DNA of 64,000 bases from Streptomyces sp. MA5143a (GCF_900290235.1 NZ_OLMK01000068.1:1-64000); one strand, 5' to 3'; counted from the first letter of the stretch, positions 27,650 through 37,010 are shown. Notes: generated from the letters alone by a model not told the origin. A program made the numbers and translations.

Positions 27650-28555
27650 ATGTTGAATCTGGAGCGCCTGCGTACCCTCGACGCCCTCGCCCGGCACGGC
27701 TCGGTCAGCGGCGCGGCGGAGGGCCTGCACGTGACCACGTCGGCCGTCTCCCAGCAGATGGCGAAGCTGGAGCGGGAGGTGGGACAGCGACTCCTCGCCA
27801 AGAACGGACGCGGAGTGCGGCTCACCGACGCGGGACGGCTTCTCGCCGACCACGCTGCCCGGATCCTCTCCCAGGTCGAGCTGGCCCAGGCCGACCTGGA
27901 AGCCCAGCGGGGGCAGGTCGTCGGGGAGCTGAGGCTCGCCGCGTTCCCGACGGCCGTGCGGGGGCTGTTCCCCGCCGTCTTCCGCACGCTCAGGGCCGAC
28001 CATCCGGCGCTGCGGGTACGGTCGCGGGAGCTGGAGCCGGAACTCGCGATCAACGCGGTGGTGCGGGGCGACGTCGACCTGGCCGTCGTCCTCGACTGGT
28101 ACAACAAACCGCTGCCCGTGCCCGAAGGGCTCGCGCGCGCCTCGATCCTCGACGACCCCGTGGAGGTCGCCCTGCCCGAGGACCACGCGCTCGCCGGGCG
28201 GGACGAGATCGACCTGGAGGAACTGGCGGACGAGCCGTGGGTGGTGTGGCCCGAAGGCGAGTTCTGTCACGAATGGCTGCTCTACACCCTGCGCGCGAAC
28301 GGCATCGAGCCCCACATCGCCCACCGGGCAGGTGAGCACCACACCCAACTCGCCCTGGTGGAGGCCGGGTTGGGAGTGTGCATCGCGCCCCGGCTGGGAC
28401 GGGACCCGATGCCGGCCGGGGTGCGGACCGTGCCCGTACGGCATCGGGTCCACCGCGCCGTCTACGCGGTGTGGCGTGCCGACGCGGACCGCAGGCCGTC
28501 CATCAGGGCGGCTGTCGGGGCCCTCAGGGCGGCTGGGGCGGCGTGCGGCGCGTAG
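27650..28555 (+). CDS. LysR family transcriptional regulator
   Basis: A 301-aa regulator with the N-terminal LysR helix-turn-helix (LERLRTLDALARHGSVSGAA, then LHVTTSAVSQQMAKLEREVG) and a two-lobed periplasmic-binding-like effector domain from about residue 88. ATG 27650 gives the canonical LysR start MLNLERLRTL. It is transcribed away from the EamA exporter and probably activates or represses it through the dyad at 27598-27618. The inducer is unknown. Confidence 0.9.
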   Translation: MLNLERLRTLDALARHGSVSGAAEGLHVTTSAVSQQMAKLEREVGQRLLAKNGRGVRLTDAGRLLADHAARILSQVELAQADLEAQRGQVVGELRLAAFPTAVRGLFPAVFRTLRADHPALRVRSRELEPELAINAVVRGDVDLAVVLDWYNKPLPVPEGLARASILDDPVEVALPEDHALAGRDEIDLEELADEPWVVWPEGEFCHEWLLYTLRANGIEPHIAHRAGEHHTQLALVEAGLGVCIAPRLGRDPMPAGVRTVPVRHRVHRAVYAVWRADADRRPSIRAAVGALRAAGAACGA

Positions 28556-28732
28556 GGGCTGCACTCAGGGCGGCTGGAGTGGCGTGCGGGGCGTTGGGCC
28601 TGGCTCACGGCAGGCGGGCGACCGCGGGTGGCGCGTTGAGCGATCTTCCGCTTGTCGCACTTCACACTTCCGCGTGGATGTGCGAGCTCGGTCGCCGTTG
28701 CCGGGGCCGGTGTCTCGTCGGGCGCGCCCCGG

Positions 28733-29200
28733 TCAGGGTGAACCGAGCTTGCGGAAGTCCCAGGACGTGATCGCGTCCGGGGTCAGGCGCAGCCAGGCGT
28801 GTCTGCCGTCGTGCGGCATGTCGTCGATGCCGAAGTTCTTGCGGGCGAACAGGCCCTCCACCTCGGCCAGTTCGGCGAGCGGCTCGCCCGTACGGGGAAC
28901 CTCGCCGACCACCTCGACGGTGCCGGACAGCTCGACACCCCGCAGCTCGCCGTAGTCCTCGCCCGCGTCGACCACGACGGCGACGCGCGGATCGCGGCGC
29001 AGCTCCGACCAGCGTTTGCTGCGGGTGATCGAGTACAGCCAGAGCGAGGTGCCGTCCCAGACGAACCAGAGCGGGCTGACGTGCGGTGCGCCGTCGGCCG
29101 AGACCGTCGCTACTCGGCAGGTCCGCTGCGCGCCCAGGAACTCGTCCAGCTCGCCGGGCTCCATCATGATCTTCCGGCCCCGGCGCTGAGTGGCGGCCAT
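28733..29200 (-). CDS. Pyridoxamine 5'-phosphate oxidase family protein, F420/FMN split-barrel type
   Basis: A 155-aa split-barrel oxidoreductase-like protein. Family features are FLGAQRTCRVATVSADGAPH, SPLWFVWDGTSLWLYS, the R-S-K-R-W-S-E-L turn and VVVDAGEDYGELRGVEL. It ends with a conserved WDFRKL segment. This group in Actinobacteria binds F420, FMN or heme; the substrate is unknown. The preceding gap (28556-28732) has no gene. ATG 29200 is used; ATG 29167/29164 (MMEPGELDEF) could be the true start. Confidence 0.8.
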   Translation of the reverse strand: MAATQRRGRKIMMEPGELDEFLGAQRTCRVATVSADGAPHVSPLWFVWDGTSLWLYSITRSKRWSELRRDPRVAVVVDAGEDYGELRGVELSGTVEVVGEVPRTGEPLAELAEVEGLFARKNFGIDDMPHDGRHAWLRLTPDAITSWDFRKLGSP

Positions 29201-29354
29201 GGAATCCTCTTCTCTGACGTGGCGTCAGATGAGCATGGGTCGTCTTCCGTCCATGCGCAAGAGGCGTTACGCTCGCCCGCCCGGTCACCGGCACCCGTCG
29301 CCGCTGGTCGCCGACGCCCCGCTCTCGACCTCGCTCGAAACCCTGGGGGACACC

Positions 29355-30020
29355 GTGCCGTCGTACGCGAACGAGTCGAAGAGGCAGCGGGAGCTGGGCG
29401 AGCTCCTCGATCCCGCCACCACCGCGCTGCTCACCGTGGAGTGCCAGCAGGGTGTCGTGGGGCCGGACAGCGCCCTCCCCGAACTCGCCGAGGCGGCCCG
29501 CTCCTCGGGGGCGCTCGCGAATGTGGCACGGCTGGTCGCCGCCGCTCACACGGGCGGGGTCCAGGTCCTGCACGCGGTCGCCGAGCGGCGGCCCGACGGG
29601 CGGGGCGCCAATCACAACGCCCGTCTCTTCCGGGCCGCGTCGCGGCTCCCCGTACGGCAGCTCACGGGGACCGCGGCCGTACGTGTCGCGCCGCCCATCG
29701 AGGTCGCCCGGGAGGACCTGGTCGTCCGGCGGCTGCACGGGCTGTCCCCGCTGGCCGGCACCGACGTCGACGCGCTGCTGCGCAACCTCGGCTGCCGCAC
29801 CCTGATCGTCGCCGGTGTCTCGGCCAACGTGGCCGTCCCCAACGCCGTCTTCGACGCGGTGAACCTCGGTTACCGCGTCGTCGTGCCCGGGGACGCCATC
29901 GCGGGGGTGCCTGCCGACTACACCCCCGCGATGATCCGCCACACCCTCGCGTTGGTCGCCACGGTCGCGACCACGGCCGAGGTCCTGGCCGGTATCGAGC
30001 GGGCCGGGCGGCGGAGCTGA
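29355..30020 (+). CDS. Isochorismatase-fold protein lacking the usual catalytic residues
   Basis: A 221-aa protein of the isochorismatase/cysteine-hydrolase superfamily. The fold is recognisable from ALLTVECQQGVVG, the HGLSPLAGTDVDALLRN segment and LIVAGVSANVAVPNAVFDAV. The normal Asp-Lys-Cys triad is replaced: Glu29 for Asp, Arg126 for Lys and Ala160 for the nucleophilic Cys. It is therefore unlikely to be a cysteine hydrolase and may bind a ligand or act as a regulatory partner. GTG 29355 follows GGGGGA; the frame is open further up to 29190 but without conserved sequence. Confidence 0.75.
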   Translation: MPSYANESKRQRELGELLDPATTALLTVECQQGVVGPDSALPELAEAARSSGALANVARLVAAAHTGGVQVLHAVAERRPDGRGANHNARLFRAASRLPVRQLTGTAAVRVAPPIEVAREDLVVRRLHGLSPLAGTDVDALLRNLGCRTLIVAGVSANVAVPNAVFDAVNLGYRVVVPGDAIAGVPADYTPAMIRHTLALVATVATTAEVLAGIERAGRRS

Positions 30021-30034
30021 GCGTCCGAGGGGCG

Positions 30035-30535
30035 TCAGGCCAGCGTGATCGACGTCCCGCTGACCTTGATCTCCTTGGCAGGCAGGGCCTCCGTCGCCGG
30101 GCCGCTCTTCACGCTGCCGTCGGTGATCGAGAAGTTGCTCTGGTGGCAAGGACAGTTGATCACCCCGTCGGCGACCGTCTTCACGGCACAGCCACGGTGG
30201 GTGCAGGTGGAGGAGAACGCCTTGAACTCGCCCGCCTTCGGCTGCGTGACCACCACGTTCTTGTCCTCGAAGATCTTGCCGCCGCCCTCCGGGATGTCGC
30301 TGGTCTTGGCCAGCTCGGTGCCACCCGACCCCGAGTCGCCGCCACCCGTGCCGCCACCGCTCGTGCTGCCGCCGCTCGCGGAACCGCTCGCGTCGCCGCC
30401 GGTGCCCGACGAGCCGGACGAGTCGTCGCCCGACCCGCACGCGGTCAGCGCGACGGCGAGCCCCGCCGCACCGGCCGCCGCCATCATCGTGCGACGGGCC
30501 GGTTCAGAAGCGGGTTTGATCGTTTCGCTGCTCAT
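30035..30535 (-). CDS. Rieske [2Fe-2S] lipoprotein with Tat signal
   Basis: A 166-aa exported iron-sulfur protein. The N-terminus has a twin-arginine signal (PARRTMMAAAGAAGLAVAL) ending in the lipobox LTAC, so it should be Tat-exported folded and lipid-anchored. A 40-residue Ser/Gly linker follows, then a Rieske domain with CTHRGC and CPCHQSNF as cluster ligands (Cys-x-His...Cys-x2-His). It is a single-domain Rieske of the kind common in Streptomyces; the redox partner is unknown. The start at 30535 (MSSETIKPAS) excludes a non-conserved upstream extension. It is convergent with the isochorismatase-like gene. Confidence 0.9.
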   Translation of the reverse strand: MSSETIKPASEPARRTMMAAAGAAGLAVALTACGSGDDSSGSSGTGGDASGSASGGSTSGGGTGGGDSGSGGTELAKTSDIPEGGGKIFEDKNVVVTQPKAGEFKAFSSTCTHRGCAVKTVADGVINCPCHQSNFSITDGSVKSGPATEALPAKEIKVSGTSITLA

Positions 30536-30701
30536 GCGGACGAATCCCTCCGAGATCGCTTTGCACTTTCGCCCATGGATACGGCGACGGTGTGGTTGAA
30601 CGTTCAGACAGGGGCACATCTTGGTCTGTCCGGCATCACGATCGCGTCAAGTGAAGCTGTCCCGAACCTGTCGATCCGGGTCTCAGCGGTCGGACGGGGG
30701 C

Positions 30702-31835
30702 TCAGCGGTCGGACGGGGTCTCCGGGCCCGGGTCCGGGGTGTCGGTGTCGAAGGGCGGTGCCTCGTCGGTCCACTTCATCGACGTGATCGTCGTGTAGCT
30801 CAGGGTTTCGCCCTCGCGTGCGCCGTCACCGCTCCGGGTGGCCACCGTCTCGGTGCCCAGGGGCATCCCCGTGGACCTGTCGAAGATGAGGCGGAGTTCC
30901 GGGGCGGACGCGTAGGGGCTGGGGAGCGCCACGGCGTGGCCGGTGCGGCCGGTGCGGTCCTTGGCGTCGCCCAGGGAACGCACCCCGGGCTCGGCGGCGA
31001 GGAGGCGGTAGGCGGCGGCCCGGAGTGCCGGACTGGACGGGAGCGACGTGGCCAGCTCGATGGCGGAGTTGACCACGATCCGGTCCAGCACCCTCTGCGG
31101 GCCGTTGTAATCCTTGTCCACCAGGGCGAACAGCCGCTCGCGGAGGGCCTTCGCGTCCGTGGGGAGCGTGGGGAGCAGCCGGAGGGGGACCTCGCCGTAC
31201 GGCCCGGAGTCGGCCTTTCCGCCGGGGGCGTCGTGCTCGATCTCGCCCTTGCCGGCGTAGGTGACGGTCTCGTCGGGCGCGTCGGACAGCTTCCACGACC
31301 TGGGGGAGCCGTCCGCCCTCCACGCCGCCTCGTCGGTCTTCGTGGCCGGGCGGGCGCCCGAGTCCAGGTACTGCGACCAGTACGTGTTCTCGTCCGTGGA
31401 CGTCCAATACCGCTGCACGGAGCGGACGTCGACCGTGTAGTCCTCACCGGGGACCTTGTGGAAGGAACCCATGTGTTCCTCCACGTACCAGTACCTGCCC
31501 GAGCCGACCGGCTGGCGCTCGACGTGGGAGGCGGCGGCGAGAAGGATCCGGGCGCCGGACTCCGGCGCCGTGGAGGACGGGGGTGCCGGGTTCTTGGGCG
31601 CGGTGTCCGTGACCACCAGCGCCACCACCGCCGTCGCGGTGGCGAGGGCGAGACCCGAGAGGAGGGGGCGCCCCCACGGGCGCGACCGGACGGTGGCGCG
31701 AACGTCGAACGGCGCGCGGGGACGGCTCATCACCGTCGCGAGCTCCTCGTCCCGCACCGGCGACGGCGTGGGGAGCCCGGGGTCCAGGTGGGCGGGCCGG
31801 GCGGTGGTCAGGCGGTGCAGCACGTCGTTCTTCAC
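30702..31835 (-). CDS. CU044_5270 family membrane protein
   Basis: A 377-aa single-pass membrane protein. Residues 1-55 are cytoplasmic (MKNDVLHRLTTARPAHLDPG), a transmembrane helix lies at about 58-78 (LLSGLALATATAVVALVV), and a large extracytoplasmic part follows, with RYWYVEEHMGSFHKVPG and WTSTDENTYWSQYLD. This family is regularly encoded directly downstream of an ECF sigma gene and is thought to act as its membrane partner or anti-sigma-like sensor. GTG 31835 overlaps the sigma-factor stop (GTGA) and has AGGAGAGGAA upstream. Confidence 0.82.
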   Translation of the reverse strand: MKNDVLHRLTTARPAHLDPGLPTPSPVRDEELATVMSRPRAPFDVRATVRSRPWGRPLLSGLALATATAVVALVVTDTAPKNPAPPSSTAPESGARILLAAASHVERQPVGSGRYWYVEEHMGSFHKVPGEDYTVDVRSVQRYWTSTDENTYWSQYLDSGARPATKTDEAAWRADGSPRSWKLSDAPDETVTYAGKGEIEHDAPGGKADSGPYGEVPLRLLPTLPTDAKALRERLFALVDKDYNGPQRVLDRIVVNSAIELATSLPSSPALRAAAYRLLAAEPGVRSLGDAKDRTGRTGHAVALPSPYASAPELRLIFDRSTGMPLGTETVATRSGDGAREGETLSYTTITSMKWTDEAPPFDTDTPDPGPETPSDR

Positions 31836-32395
31836 CGGGTTTCCTCTCCTACGGTGATCCGGGCTCGGGTGGACTCGCGCCGCGCGGCTGCGGCCTCGGC
31901 CACGGGTGGGGACGCCGACGCGGCCTGGTCGAGACGTCTGCGCGCCCGGTGCAGACGGACCCGCAGGGTGAGCGCCGAGCAGCCGACCACCGTGGCGGCC
32001 TGCGCCGGGGTCAGGCCCTGCCACGCCGAGAGGATCAGCAGTTCCCGGTCGTCCTCCGGCAGCGTCGCCAGCGCCTTGAGCAGGGCGCTGCGTTCGGACA
32101 CCTCCTCCGCGATGTCCGCCTCGGCCGGTTCCAGCCAGGACATCCACTCGGCGGTGAACGACACGCGCCTGGCCTCGGCCCGGACGGTGTCCCGCAGGAT
32201 GTTGCGCGCGACCACGAGCAGCCACGGCAGCGGCGGCTCGGGGATGTCGTCCAGCCTGCGCCAGGCCACGGTGAACGTCTCGTTCACCACGTCGTCGGCG
32301 ACCTGCCGTCCCGCGCGACTGACCACATAGGCCCATACACGTTGTCGGCAGCCGTCGTAGATGGCGGTGAATCGATCAGCGTCGGAGTCGGCCAC
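31832..32395 (-). CDS. ECF RNA polymerase sigma factor
   Basis: A 187-aa sigma-70 family protein. Sigma region 2 is ADRFTAIYDGCRQRVWAYVV with DVVNETFTVAWRRLDDIPEP, and region 4 is LATLPEDDRELLILSAWQGL with TPAQAATVVGCSALTLRVRL. There is no classical RsbW or zinc anti-sigma nearby; the coupled CU044_5270 protein is the likely regulator. GTG 32395 has GGGAGG about 9 nt upstream. The two genes overlap by 4 nt. Target promoters cannot be named from the window. Confidence 0.9.
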   Translation of the reverse strand: MADSDADRFTAIYDGCRQRVWAYVVSRAGRQVADDVVNETFTVAWRRLDDIPEPPLPWLLVVARNILRDTVRAEARRVSFTAEWMSWLEPAEADIAEEVSERSALLKALATLPEDDRELLILSAWQGLTPAQAATVVGCSALTLRVRLHRARRRLDQAASASPPVAEAAAARRESTRARITVGEETR

Positions 32396-32544
32396 TGCCG
32401 CACCTCCCGTCCCTCGCGGTGTGTTCTGTCGTCGGGTAGTGGTCCGAGCGGGCTGATCGTTACAGCGGAAACCCGGAAAACCCGCCCGAGGGACGAGGCG
32501 TGGATCACATCGGCCGTGATCGGCGGTGAAGAGTCCGGCTGTGG

Positions 32545-33252
32545 CTACGACCGAGCCTGCGCCCTCGCCCGGATCGTGTCGATGACCGCCTGGACCGCGG
32601 TGACGAAGTTCTGCGGGTCGTCCAGCGACTTGAACTGCGGGGCCAGCCGGGCGATGTTGGGGAACTTGTCGGGCGGCAGGGTCAGATAGTCCGTCTTCCA
32701 CGCCCGGAGGTCCGCCTCCCGGAGCTCGGGGGACAGCGACGCGAGACTCGCGTCCATCGCGCTGTAGGACAGGACCAGATCGGCGAAGACCCGGTAGTAG
32801 CGGGCCGCGTCGTCGTCGTCGAGGCCGGCACGGCGCATGCAGTCCAGTTTGCGTTCCACGGTCCTGAACTCGTTCTCCCGGCGGGCGGTCCGCGCCGCCG
32901 CGAGGGCACCCACCCGAGGGTGCCGCAGGAACGCCTGGTGGGTGTGGACCGCGATCTGCATCAGATCGTGGGCCCAGTCGTCCGTCGGCGGCGGGATGTG
33001 CGCCAGCGCCTCTTCGTGCAGGGCGTCGATGAGGGCGAGCAGCAGCTCGTCCTTGTTGCGGAAGTGCCGGTAGATCGCGGTCGGATGAGCGGCCAGCTCG
33101 CGGCCGAGCGCCGAGAACGTCAGCTTGTCCATCCCGGACGAGTCGGCTACCCGGAACGCGGCCTGGACGATCATCTCCTGGCTCAGCGTGCCGCGGGGCA
33201 ACCGGCTCCGGCGGGCGCCCTTGGCCGTACCCCCGGCGTTACTCGAGGTCAT
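32545..33252 (-). CDS. TetR family transcriptional regulator
   Basis: A 235-aa repressor with an N-terminal TetR helix-turn-helix (LSQEMIVQAAFRVADSSGMD, then SALGRELAAHPTAIYRHFRN) and a C-terminal ligand domain resembling TetR_C. ATG 33252 (MTSSNAGG) has GAGGAAGGA upstream; an ATG at 33282 is also in frame. It lies directly downstream of the gamma-glutamyltransferase gene on the same strand. The dyad at 35098-35118 upstream of the amino-acid transporter is one possible target. Confidence 0.88.
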   Translation of the reverse strand: MTSSNAGGTAKGARRSRLPRGTLSQEMIVQAAFRVADSSGMDKLTFSALGRELAAHPTAIYRHFRNKDELLLALIDALHEEALAHIPPPTDDWAHDLMQIAVHTHQAFLRHPRVGALAAARTARRENEFRTVERKLDCMRRAGLDDDDAARYYRVFADLVLSYSAMDASLASLSPELREADLRAWKTDYLTLPPDKFPNIARLAPQFKSLDDPQNFVTAVQAVIDTIRARAQARS

Positions 33253-33304
33253 ATGTCCTTCCTCATCTCGGCTGTCTCCCATAGTGGTCCACCCCTGGCG
33301 CGGC

Positions 33305-34924
33305 TCAGCCCGCGACGGCCGAGCCGTCCGCACGAGGATCGGTGGCCGCGACCAGACGCGGACCGTCGGCGCCGCCCGCCCGGCGGACCAACTGGCCGTG
33401 CCCGACACCGTCGTCGTGCGCGTCGATCAGCTCGACGTCGAAACCCCCGCCCTCGATCGCGTGGACGCCCGCCGCGGGCACGTCCCGCTCGGCCTTGACG
33501 GTACCGGCGCCCTCCGTCACCCCGGCCTCCATGGCCCCGAGGACCCAGCGCGGCGCCGAAACGGCACGCTCCGCGGACGCGCCGGCGGCCAGGTGCAGGG
33601 CCAGGTGGGTGTGCACCTGCGGCTGCGCGCGCCCTCCCATCACCCCGTGCGCCCCGACGAGCGCGCCGCCCGCACGGATCAGGACGGGCATCAGCGTGTG
33701 CAGGGGACGCTTGCCGCCGGCGAGACGGTTCGGCGACGCTGGGTCGAGCGAGAACGACGCCCCCCGGTTGTGCAGGACGACACCGGTGCCGGGATCGAGC
33801 ACCCCGGAGCCGAAGCAGTGGAACACGCTCTGGATCAGGGACACCCAGGTACCGTCCCGGTCCGTCACGACGACGGCGACCGTGTCGCCGGACGCCTTGC
33901 GCTGACCGAGCAGTTCGACCGGGGTGCCCGCCACGGCCCGCTCGGCGATGCGCCGTACGTAGGGCTCCGACAGCAACTCCTCGGCGGGGGCGGTCTCTCC
34001 CCACTCCGGGTCGCAAGCGAAGCGGTCGCGGTCGGCGGCGGCCTGGGCGAGCACGGAGGCCACGACGCCCGCGTCGCGGCCCAGCGGGTCGAGCGTTCCG
34101 CGGACCGAGCGCACCACGTCGAGCGCGCGCAGGCCCTGGAGGAAGTACAGGCCCTGCGAGTTGTCGCCGCCGGAGAGATGGTCGACGCCGTCGTACACCG
34201 CGCTGTGCGTTCCCGACAGCCGTACCGTGTGGTCGGCGAGGTCCCCGACCGTCATGGCCGAGCCCAGCTCGGCGAGCAGTCCCACCAGGCTCAGGCCCAC
34301 GTCTCCGCCGTACAGCGCGGACGGGCCCTGCGCGGCGATCGACGCGAGGGTCCGGGCGAGGGCCGGCTGCCGCAGGGTCCGACCGGCCGTGAGGACGTCG
34401 CCGTCGGCGAAGAACACACCGCGCATGCCGGGGTCGCGGGCCAGGGTCCGCTCCTCCCTGCGCAGGTCCAGAGCGAGTCCGGGGGCGACGGGGACGCCCT
34501 CACGGGCGGCCGTCTCGGCGGGCGCGAGGGCCGCCGCGAGCGGACGGGTCCCCCAGGTGTCGGCGAGCGCGGCCCAGCCGGCCACCGCGCCGGGGACCGT
34601 CACCGGGAGCGCGCCGAGGACGGGCATGCTCTCGTACCGTGCCGCGATCTCCCCGGCGTCAATGGCCCGCGGCGCCCGGCCCGAGGCGTTGACGAAGCGG
34701 ACCTCGCCGTCGGCGGTGCCCACCAGGGCGAGCAGATCGCCGCCGACGGAGCACTGGTTGGGGTAGACGACGGTCAGCATGGCGGCGGCCGCGAGCGCGG
34801 CGTCCACCGCGTTGCCGCCGCCGCGCAGGACGTCGGCCGCGACGTCGCTCGCCGTCGAGTGCGGTGTCGCCACGGCCCACTCGTCGCCCGTGGCGGAGAG
34901 TCGGCGAGCAGTGAATTCGGACAT
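33305..34924 (-). CDS. Gamma-glutamyltransferase family protein
   Basis: A 539-aa N-terminal nucleophile (Ntn) hydrolase of the gamma-glutamyltranspeptidase family. The N-terminal part has ATPHSTASDVAADVLRGGGN and AVDAALAAAAMLTVVYPNQC. The autoprocessing/catalytic Thr is expected in SGDTVAVVVTDRDG (about residue 380), followed by VSLIQSVFHCFGSGVLDPGT and NRGASFSLDP, the usual small-subunit sequence. There is no signal peptide, so this is a cytoplasmic type like YwrD rather than a secreted GGT. MSEFTARRL (34924) has GGGAAGGGAA upstream. It probably cleaves or transfers gamma-glutamyl groups, supplying the amino-acid system encoded divergently. Confidence 0.87.
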   Translation of the reverse strand: MSEFTARRLSATGDEWAVATPHSTASDVAADVLRGGGNAVDAALAAAAMLTVVYPNQCSVGGDLLALVGTADGEVRFVNASGRAPRAIDAGEIAARYESMPVLGALPVTVPGAVAGWAALADTWGTRPLAAALAPAETAAREGVPVAPGLALDLRREERTLARDPGMRGVFFADGDVLTAGRTLRQPALARTLASIAAQGPSALYGGDVGLSLVGLLAELGSAMTVGDLADHTVRLSGTHSAVYDGVDHLSGGDNSQGLYFLQGLRALDVVRSVRGTLDPLGRDAGVVASVLAQAAADRDRFACDPEWGETAPAEELLSEPYVRRIAERAVAGTPVELLGQRKASGDTVAVVVTDRDGTWVSLIQSVFHCFGSGVLDPGTGVVLHNRGASFSLDPASPNRLAGGKRPLHTLMPVLIRAGGALVGAHGVMGGRAQPQVHTHLALHLAAGASAERAVSAPRWVLGAMEAGVTEGAGTVKAERDVPAAGVHAIEGGGFDVELIDAHDDGVGHGQLVRRAGGADGPRLVAATDPRADGSAVAG

Positions 34925-35061
34925 GGTTCCCTTCCCCAACACCGATGCGGATCCGCTGAGGTGCGCCCGTCCACCGGTGCGGCAGAGCCGTGAACCCGGA
35001 TGCGGTGGCTGGCCCCACTCCTCGGGCAATCGTCGTTAACCGCCCTGTTACGGGAGATTCC

Positions 35062-35118
35062 TTGACAGCCTCGGAGCGCCCGCCCTAGCTTCCCCTCATA
35101 GTCAACGACGTCGACTAT
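35062..35118 (+). promoter_or_regulatory. Promoter and dyad operator of the amino-acid ABC transporter operon
   Basis: -35 TTGACA (35062-35067), an 18-nt spacer and -10 TAGCTT (35086-35091) give a strong vegetative-type promoter. Starting about 7 nt later is the dyad ATAGTC-N9-GACTAT (35098-35118), whose centre contains the nested palindrome CGACGTCG. A protein bound there would cover the transcription start, consistent with repression. Confidence 0.68.
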
Positions 35119-35170
35119 GGCACTGACTACCTGTCGGGGCAACCACGGAAACTCCTGAAGGGGGCCGGCA

Positions 35171-36043
35171 ATGGCAAGATCATCGCGTCGTGCCTGTCGT
35201 ACGACACTCCCCGCCGCCTGTGCCGCGTTCGCGGCCGCGGCCGTGCTCGCCGGATGCGGTGGCTCCACGGAGAACGCGGCCTCGCCCGCGGCCTCGCCCG
35301 TGGTCGACCTGCCGGCCGGGACGCTTGTGAAGGACGGGCAGATCACCTACTGCTCGGACATCAGCGCACCGCCCCTGACGTACTACGACGCCGCGCAGAA
35401 GCCGGTGGGCGCCGAGATCGAACTCGGCGACGCGCTCGCCGCGCGACTCGGCGTCAAGGCGAACTGGGCCAACACCGCCTTCAACGGCATCATCCCCGCG
35501 CTGCAGGCCAAGCAGTGCGACGCGATCATCACCCAGCTCTACATCAAGCCCGAACGGGAGAAGGTCGTGAACTTCGTCCCGTACATGTACGCCTCCAACA
35601 CGTTCGTCGTGTCCGCGAAGGACGACAAGGGCATCAAGAGCGCGGGCGACCTGTGCGGCAAGAAGGCCGCGGCGCAGACCGGCACGACCGTCGCCGACTA
35701 CCTCTCCGCCCAGTCGAAGAAGTGCGTCGCGGACGGCGAACAGAAGGTCGACATCCGGCTGTTCAACAAGGACACCGACGCCCTCCAGCAACTGCGCCTC
35801 GGTCTGGTCGACTCCTACGGGACGACCCTCGAGACCGCCGCGTACGTGATGAAGCAGCAGCCGGACACCTTCCAGCTCGTCGGGGAGCCCTTCAACCGCA
35901 TCAAGGTGGGCGCCGCGACCCGCAAGGACGACACCGCCCTGCACGACGCGCTGACGAAGGCGTTCGCGGAGATCCGGAAGAACGGCGAGTACACCACCAT
36001 CCTCAAGAAGTGGAACCTGACCGGCGACGACATCGCCGGATAG
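35171..36043 (+). CDS. Amino-acid ABC transporter substrate-binding lipoprotein
   Basis: A 290-aa family-3 solute-binding protein. A signal peptide with lipobox LAGC at about residues 26-29 gives membrane anchoring. The mature part has the canonical opening ITYCSDISAPPLTYYDAAQK, PVGAEIELGDALAARLGVK, the FNGIIPALQAKQCDAI lobe hinge and AAQTGTTVADYL. These proteins bind polar or acidic amino acids or related small molecules. It is first in an SBP-permease-ATPase operon behind the 35062 promoter. Confidence 0.92.
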   Translation: MARSSRRACRTTLPAACAAFAAAAVLAGCGGSTENAASPAASPVVDLPAGTLVKDGQITYCSDISAPPLTYYDAAQKPVGAEIELGDALAARLGVKANWANTAFNGIIPALQAKQCDAIITQLYIKPEREKVVNFVPYMYASNTFVVSAKDDKGIKSAGDLCGKKAAAQTGTTVADYLSAQSKKCVADGEQKVDIRLFNKDTDALQQLRLGLVDSYGTTLETAAYVMKQQPDTFQLVGEPFNRIKVGAATRKDDTALHDALTKAFAEIRKNGEYTTILKKWNLTGDDIAG

Positions 36044-36143
36044 CGCCCGGCCCGTTCGACCGGTGGGGCCGCCCGGCCGCCGTCCACCGGGGCCGGCAGG
36101 CACCGGCCCGTCCGCATCCGCACATACGCAGGGAGAGGATGAC

Positions 36144-37010
36144 GTGGCTGACACGTCCTTGCTCGCCGACTCGGCGCAGGTGGCCGGCTTCGACTGGTCG
36201 TTCTTCTGGCACTACCTCATATCCCCTTCGGGCACCTTCCTGGAGGGCCTGTGGCGGACCGTGTACATCTCGGTCGTCGCCCAGGCGCTCGGTGTGGCCC
36301 TCGGCCTCGTCATCGCGCTGGCCCAGCGCAGCCGCTTCGCCGCGCTGCGCTGGGGCGGCGGCGCCTATGTCTGGCTCATCCGGGGCACGCCCCTGCTCGT
36401 CCAGCTGGTCCTCGTCTACAACGGCCTCGCGGCGGCGGGCGTCTACCGCTTCACCGACGTCCAGGTGGGGGGCCTCGTCCTCCTCGGCGTCGTACAGGCG
36501 GCGGTCCTGACGCTCGCCGTGAACGAGGCGGCCTACATGGCCGAGATCATCCGCGCCGCGCTCGACGCCATCGACCGCGGGCAGACGGAGGCGGCGCAGG
36601 CGCTCGGCATGACTCCGTCGCTGACCATGCGCGTGGTGCTGCTGCCGCAGGCGCTGCGGATCATCGTTCCGCCGCTGGGCAACGAGTTCAACCTGATGAT
36701 GAAGTCGACGTCGCTGCTGTCGGTCATCGGACTCCAGGAGATGTTCCTGACGGCCCAGTCCATCAACTCGGCGACCTTCAAGACGTTCGAGATCTTCCTC
36801 GTCGCCGCCTGCTACTACCTCGCCCTGACGACGGTGTGGTCGTTCGTCCAGCGGTTCATCGAACGCAGACTGGCCGATCCCGGGACCGTGCCGCCGCCCG
36901 GCCCCTCCCTCAGGGAGCGGCTCGTCGGCGGCAGGGGCGGCGGTCCCGCGCCCCGCGGCACCGCGGTCGTCGGCAAGGAACCCACGCTCGCGGGCAGGGA
37001 GGCGTCCTGA
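36144..37010 (+). CDS. Amino-acid ABC transporter permease
   Basis: A 288-aa inner-membrane permease (His/Glu/Gln/Arg/opine group, about five helices). LEGLWRTVYISVVAQALGVA begins the membrane domain and the EAA loop is NEAAYMAEIIRAALDAIDRG then QTEAAQALGMT, which contacts the ATPase. A single permease gene implies a homodimer. GTG 36144 follows GGGAGAGG (36131-36138). The C-terminal 45 residues are a Pro/Gly-rich cytoplasmic tail. It comes 100 nt after the SBP gene. Confidence 0.9.
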   Translation: MADTSLLADSAQVAGFDWSFFWHYLISPSGTFLEGLWRTVYISVVAQALGVALGLVIALAQRSRFAALRWGGGAYVWLIRGTPLLVQLVLVYNGLAAAGVYRFTDVQVGGLVLLGVVQAAVLTLAVNEAAYMAEIIRAALDAIDRGQTEAAQALGMTPSLTMRVVLLPQALRIIVPPLGNEFNLMMKSTSLLSVIGLQEMFLTAQSINSATFKTFEIFLVAACYYLALTTVWSFVQRFIERRLADPGTVPPPGPSLRERLVGGRGGGPAPRGTAVVGKEPTLAGREAS

